Shown here in pieces: positions 58,262 through 64,000 of a DNA stretch of 64,000 nucleotides. A program made the translations under genes and the position numbers. The notes beneath the pieces were generated by a model, which ran no database searches, had not been told where the DNA came from, and saw only the letters and a program-made list of their open reading frames with translations. Source of the stretch: Chara braunii (lineage: Eukaryota > Streptophyta > Charophyceae > Charales > Characeae); contig BFEA01000034.1 of assembly GCA_003427395.1 (NCBI GenBank), positions 746,274-810,273 on the forward strand. Reading direction: 5' to 3'. Position 1 is the stretch's first letter. Each line of letters opens with the position of its first letter.

Positions 58262-58999
58262 TCTTTGAGAAAAGGTTACGTTCGTTAGACCTTATCTGCT
58301 TTATTGGATTTGAATTCGTTTTACGATGCGCGTAAAAGTTTTTTGACATTTTTCAAAACAACCAACCCTTCTTCGCATGCAGGAAGGTGAGAAGTTAAAG
58401 AAAACACTTCTTTTCCATTTCCTCAAATAAGCATAATCAATCTCCTTTGCAAGCATCCTTCTACCTACCCGCACAACACGCAAAGACAAAAAGTTCAAAA
58501 GAAAAAAAACAGTGCGATCCCTTGCCCAAGTCAGACCTTTCTATTCACATGCACGATACGTACGACTTTCCTACACCTTTTCAACGAACATTCAATGAAC
58601 AGGGTCAAGCAAAGTGTGGGTTCACACAGGTGTGAAGGGAAATCTGAGTCAATCAACTGACTGACCTTGAGTGAAGTTCAACGACACACTCAAAAAAACC
58701 GTATAGAATTACGCTCCCCTGACGGAAAGGTCGTTGCGCCCAGTCGGCAACAGAGTGATCGACACCACTCCCTTGTGACGACCTCTTGCCGGCGTACCCT
58801 CTCAGCACACAATCACTTTTCAATAATCTGGCGGTGTTACCTCGTTACCATCACTTACCTCCAAAGTTACAACGTCCCTGCGGCCTCACGCTTACGCCAC
58901 TTCAAAATGCAACACCGCTTTGACGCACCTTCTCTGTGTCAACGCCCCACCTCCACTTAGTGCAAATATAATGTCGTTATTTCCGAAATAACAGTACCG

Positions 59000-59440
59000 T
59001 CTTCGACAAAAACCTGGCAGCGGCTCCTCACTATCGCCGAAAAACCAGAACCACCGCCGCAAAAATCCGCCAGCATTTCCGCATCACCGTCAGAAAAACG
59101 AGAATCGCCGCCGCAAAAATCTGGTAGCTCTTCCGCGCCATCGTCGAAAAAAACAGAACCGCCGCCGCAAAAATTCGGCAGCGCTTCCTCACCACCGTCG
59201 AAAAAACAGAACTGCCGCCGCAAAAATCCGGCAGCGTTTCCGCACCACCGTCGAAAAAAACAGAACCGCCGCCGCAAAAATCCGACAGTGCTTCCACATC
59301 ACTGTCGAAAAAACCAGAACCGCCACCGCAAAAATCCGCCAGCGCTTTTGCACCACCGCCGTTAAAACTAGAACCGCCGCCGCGAAAATCCGGCAACGCT
59401 TCCACACCACCACCGTTAAACCCGGAGTCGCCACTGGCCG
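59000..59440 (-). repeat. 54-bp minisatellite in LTR B (5' copy)
   Basis: About eight copies of the unit seen at 37360-37800, again open in several frames. Confidence 0.9.
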
Positions 59441-62389
59441 CCGCTGTAAATTTTGGCAGCAGTTCCCCACCATAGTGGAAAAATAGCTGGCCAAAATTTA
59501 TAAAATTTGGACCCTAGGCCCAAATTTCACAGCCCCGTTTTGCCGTAGTCCTGCAGCGCCATTGGGTCAGCCCCGTGGGACTAACATCAGACAGAGGGGA
59601 GGGGAGCAAAGTGCTCCCTGCTTTGGCTATGGCTGTCTACCTCGGGCTCCTCTGCAGATCTCCAGCCTCTCCTCAAGTTGCCTTAGGCAGCACCTCCAGC
59701 AGCCAGCAACACTCAAGTATGCTCGTCACACACTGACATCACGAGTGCATTGTGTGGCAGCTGGAGGGCAGCTGCCTGTTTTATAGTGGCTGAGGAGAGT
59801 TGGACGTCACTGCAGCCCCCAGGCAAAATCGCGGGTTGACTGTGAGCCCTTGACCTGGCCAAGATCCAGGGTTGCCTGTGGCCGCGCCACAGCCACAGCC
59901 TTAGTGTGGGGCAGTTTTATTAACTGCAAAAAAACTGCCCCATTTTATTTTTCCTTTTCTTTTTCCCAGCTACCTCAGAATTTCACGAGATAGAAGGGTT
60001 CCTGCCATTTCCAAAACTTTTTTTTTTTTTTCCTGATAAGGGGTTGGAGAGATATAACCCCTTACAGTTCGATGTACCTGGACCCTTTTCCCAGGACAGA
60101 TAGATCAAGGAAAAGGCTGCACTTGACCTTTTCCTTTTTATGACCCCTCAATTTCCAGGCTCCCTTAAAAAACGGGAGCCTGACAGTTTGAAGCTGCCAG
60201 AGGTAGCACCACGTGAGGACAAGTGTCCTCACGGTGAGGACAAGTGTCCTCACGAAAAGTAAAGAAAAAGAAAAAAGAATAAAGAAGAAAAGAAAAAGAA
60301 ATAAATACAGAAAACTTTAACCCCCTCAACTGCAATGCTCCTGGCCGTGATTTGAGCTAGGAGCATGCAGTTGTTTGGCAACTGCCTGTCCCTTTCCTCT
60401 GCTGCCCTCCCCTGAAAACGGGGAGTACAGTTATCAGGTTGGGAGAGGTAGGGATAGAACTCGTGAAAATTCACGAGTTCAAATCTCGACAGGCTCAGAT
60501 CGGGGTGCAAAAAGTACCCCGACTTTAATGCTTTTTAGAAAAATATTCGCTAAATAAAAACATATGAAATAAATCATGCGTATGGCCTAGGTGCTTGACT
60601 ACCTACAAAAAAGATTGCAAAACCTACAAAATTGTATAACGCCACCAAAAAAATATTGGCACAAACTGAAAATACTGATTTTCAAAACAAATCAGATCCT
60701 GGTTTCTCGTTTTTTTTTTTTTTTTCTTTTCTTTTCTTTTTCTTCTTACCCCCTGACAGCGAGGAGGCAGCTGGCAGGTCGGGAGGAGTAGGTCCTCCTC
60801 TCTCTCATCCTCCCATTGCTCTCTCTCTCTCTCCAAATCCCTCAACTTTCCCTTTTCTCTCACGCGTGGGATATGAGCCGCGAGATCTTAGATCTCGCGG
60901 CTACAAAAATATGTGCCACCATGAGGTTGGAGCTATCATGCTCCCACACAGTCTAAAGAGACTGTTTTATTCAACAGCAGAGGCATTGTTTGCCTCGTGC
61001 AGCCTTTGGAGTGGTGGCCGATGCTTCAACAACGACACCTATCTCTCCGCTGTTTTTTTTCTTTTTCTTAAGGAATGCCGCTGGCATAAGCCAACGACCA
61101 CTGTAGACTTCGCCAGTCTGGCTGGCATTCCCCCCTACCCCTCCGATTGGCAGACCCAGGTTTTATTCCCTTAGGGGAATCAAAAAAATTCTGGGCCGTT
61201 TTCTTGATTTATGCGTGTCATCCTTGCGCAGGGACCATGCTGCAGCCACGTGGTCGTTCCCGGCCGTGAGATTTGATGATCACGCGACCGAGAATGGTCG
61301 CGCTTCATGCTGGTGCAGTGGGCAGCTCCAAAAGGAGCTAGGCCAGTGGCAATTTAGCCTGCCGAGTCCTTGCAGACTTTGCCTGCCTGAGGCTTCGCTT
61401 GCTGACCCTGCCCCGCCGGTTGCCTGCGTGTCCACGGCTTGGTTGGCCACCTAACTAGGTAGGCCTCGGCATCGGCCTGCGGGCCCCTCCCTTGGATCAA
61501 GGTCAACCCCCGCGGTTCAGGAAAATCTTCCTATTCCCCTGTGCCGCGGCTCTATGTCCGGCGCATCCCTCGTTTTAACCTACTTATGCCCTGAATCAAG
61601 CAACTTAGCAGTCGCGGGACATTATTTTAGGCAGAATAGGTCTAGCCTTAGTGTTCCCACGTCCGCTTGCCTCTGCGGTCTCAATAAAGCGAAGCACTTC
61701 GAGTTATTGTTGCTATTCTCGGACGTCACAAGCGTCTGAACTAAAGTCCGAAAACGTTCAGTCTCTCAGTCATAGGTCAGGTCTGAATAAACTTGTGGCA
61801 ACGTCAGTCTCATCAGACCCTTCAATCCAACGAAAGAGTCGGATAGCATCCGACGTTTATGGTATTTGCCCTGACAGCATTCCTAGACCCCATTGAATGA
61901 CTTCCACGTCATTCATCCTATATTAACGAATAATATAGGTTTGTCTTGATTCTTATGGATCTCCTTTGTAAAAATAATAACAAAATTATCCCAATCATAA
62001 TTAGCCGAAGCTTATACCAAAGTCCAAGTTATTCCCTCCGTAGTTTGAATTTCATCACCTATGAATGGTCTTTACTGAGCGACGTTCCCATCGCTCTTCA
62101 TCAAGATAATAATAGAAACTTTATAAGACTTCAATAGATACTTCGTATAATCAATCAAGCAACCATCCAAAACGAAGCAGGAGAGTTTTTACCAACATTC
62201 AACAAACGACACTCTCTGTCGTTCGCTATCCAAACAGAAATTATGATTCTTACGAAATTCCTATGTGAAAGCAACACTTACGATACACAACAATTCAACA
62301 AACATCCGGAACATAACTGAAATTCTCACATCAACATTCAACAATAAAACTGGATTTAGTTTCCAGAAGTCTTAAAATTCATTCATTCG

Positions 62390-62558
62390 ATAGGATCATT
62401 CCCTTGTAGGTCTTTTGACATGATCATCCCCCTGCAGGTCCTTTCACATGATCATCCCCCTGTAGGTCTTTTGACAGGATCATCCCCCTGATGGTCCTTT
62501 CACAGGATCATCCCCCTGATGGTCCTTTCACAGGATCATCCCCCTGCAGGTCTTTCAA
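62390..62558. repeat. 28-bp minisatellite in second B element
   Basis: About six copies of the GGATCATCCCCCTG unit, one more than in B-1. Confidence 0.85.
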
Positions 62559-62639
62559 AAGGAAACAGTCACATCACAACTCAATCAATTTTTCAATTCA
62601 ACAAAACATTCTGATTAAGACAAGTTCCTTGTCACATAA

Positions 62640-63425
62640 CTATTCCCCAGTCTACTGATAGGAATGATTCCTCAATTGCTGATGGGATTAACCTCCAAGT
62701 CCACTGATGGGAACGAGTCCCCAGTTGCTGATGGAAATCACTCCCCAGTCTGCTGATGAGAACCAATCCACAGTGTACTGATGGGAATTACTTTCCAGCT
62801 TTCTGATGGGAATGACTCCCCAGTTGTTGATGGGAATGACCTCCCAGTCTACTGATGGGAACGAGTCCCCAGTTGCTGATGGAAACGATTCCCCAGTCTA
62901 TTGATGGGAACCATTCCCAGTCCACTTATGAAATCAAGTTGTGAGATCATCCTGTTATAGGTTTTTCACAGGCTTAACCCCCTGCGGGTCTTTCATTCCA
63001 TTAATATGGGAATGACTCCCCAGTTGCTGATGGGAATGACATCCCAGTCCACTGATGGGAACAAGTCCCCAGTTGCTGATGGAAGTCATTCCCCAGTCTG
63101 CTCATGGGAACCAATCCACAATGTTTCAAATGCTTAACCCCCTGTAGGCCTTTCATTCCATCAGTATGAGAATGACTCCCCAGTTGTTGATGGGAATGAC
63201 CTCCCAGTCTACTGATGGGAACGATTCCCCAGTTGCTGATGGAAGTCACTCCCCAGTCTGCTGATGGGAGCCAATCCACATTCTTTCACATGTTGAACCC
63301 CCTGTGGGTCTTTCATTCCATCAACATGGGGATGACTCCCCAATTGCTCATGGGAATGACCTCCCAATCTACTTATGAGAACGAGTCCAGTTGCTGATGG
63401 AAGTCACTCCCCAGTCTGCTGATCC
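62640..63425. repeat. 25-bp minisatellite in second B element
   Basis: Uninterrupted version of the array at 53995-54805; it shows what the adapter junction in B-1 has removed. Confidence 0.88.
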
Positions 63426-64000
63426 TCTTTTCGATAATCATTCCTCAGCCATCGCCAGAACATTCCATAATATTCATCCTAAAATAAATGGGATCCATTC
63501 GGGACCAGGTCTTGATTGCGATTCAAACTTCTTCACATTTCATCCAAATTTCAGTGTCTCCATCATCAATCTGTCACATGTAGAGTAGAACAACCTTACC
63601 TTCTACAGCCAAGGCTGGCTAGACCATGCTTATAAGGGTACGGTGACTATGCCTGACACAAGGAGAGGTAGCCACTTCTCCCCTCGCAGCAACCGTAGTT
63701 GTCTACCTACAAATGCACAATTTCTCAACAACTTACATTCAACCAAATACTCACAACAACAAAACAAATGCTTTCACTTGAAATTTCATAATGATTCTTA
63801 TCGTTTATTCTGCAATAATAAAATGATCATATAATTTTTCAATAGATAATAGAATGAATATATCAAATCAGACAGATTACTCGTGTCATAAAAATGATAT
63901 AAAATGAAACAACAACCTTGAGTTGATCTTATTAATCTCACAAAAAAACTGTTTTAAGTTCATAATGAACTCAAGAATGAAAATCATAAAATGAAACAAC

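Larger units (their letters stand above)
35431..61876 (-). mobile_element. LTR element B-1 (gag-only), interrupted by a nested relative
   Basis: Minus orientation: 5' LTR 57046-61876, tRNA-Asp primer site 57026-57043, gag remnants 56582-55385, minisatellites, and a 3' LTR made of 35431-39952 plus 50879-51166 (summed length about 4.8 kb, equal to the 5' LTR). The 3' LTR is split by a plus-strand relative at 39953-50878. The internal region also took a 2.1-kb mitochondrial insert (51569-53679). With gag but no pol it fits the TR-GAG type of non-autonomous plant retrotransposon. It sits inside LTR A3. Confidence 0.8.
57046..61876 (-). repeat. LTR of B, complete, 4831 bp, shared by two elements
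   Basis: From TGTCGAGCGCATC (57046) to TTTGCCCTGACA (61876). It is the 5' LTR of B-1 (primer site adjoining). Because internal-region 3' text (GCATTCCTAGACCCC...) follows at 61877, it also serves as 3' LTR of a second element. It carries the 150-codon frame (57809-58261), a 54-bp minisatellite and the palindrome cluster. Confidence 0.88.
61877..64000 (-). mobile_element. Internal region of a second B element, 3' part
   Basis: Aligns with 51167-51568 followed by about 53680-55380 of B-1 but without the mitochondrial insert, giving the empty site at about 62268-62285. It contains both minisatellites. The equivalent of gag would start just beyond the window. Confidence 0.85.

Overview
The window is nuclear DNA of a streptophyte plant and is dominated by nested retrotransposons. 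Four things point to a green plant. There is a first exon of a RabE/Rab8-type small GTPase (minus strand, 16075-16147). Several LTR elements carry a primer-binding site matching the 3' end of plant tRNA-Asp. There is a plant-style LINE. There is an insert of plant-type mitochondrial DNA. The cox1 start ([11 protein letters not shown]), the presence of ccmB and a group II intron fragment next to rrn26 look more like a bryophyte, fern or charophyte than a seed plant; that placement is inference. The assembly is a draft: it has two N gaps (20043-20148, 42068-42792), isolated N bases, and a leftover library adapter at 54669-54706.

Layout. 1-7200: a decayed LINE on the plus strand with ORF1 (671-2647), endonuclease, reverse transcriptase and a C-terminal zinc finger, broken by stops and frameshifts. 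7200-16070: no recognised gene, only microsatellites, a 139-bp tandem duplication and a polypurine tract; if the RabE gene is intact this is its first intron. 16075-16147: RabE exon 1, with a GA microsatellite upstream. 16350-19128: GC-rich, no recognised gene.

19129-35430: LTR array A (minus orientation), LTR-internal-LTR-internal-LTR, with about 2.5-kb LTRs, tRNA-Asp primer sites and non-coding internal regions. The third LTR holds a 1.74-kb DNA-transposon-like insert with an 8-bp target duplication. It is then cut by array B.

35431-64000: LTR array B (minus orientation). The outer element has a 5' LTR at 57046-61876 (4.8 kb), a primer site, a gag-only coding region with a zinc knuckle (55385-56582), and a 3' LTR split into 35431-39952 and 50879-51166 by a complete plus-strand relative (39953-50878). 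A second B internal region starts at 61877 and leaves the window. Inside the outer element's internal region sits a 2.1-kb mosaic of mitochondrial DNA (ccmB, nad5, rrn26 plus group II intron, rrn18, cox1). The uninterrupted version of that site is visible in the second B copy at about 62268-62285.

No LTR-element protease, reverse transcriptase or integrase is visible, so all the LTR elements here look non-autonomous. Only the RabE exon is a candidate host gene. The best leads are the mitochondrial mosaic with its empty site, the two tandem LTR arrays, a shared CTCGC flank at three LTR insertion points, and the isolated RabE exon. The adapter is an assembly error that should be fixed.
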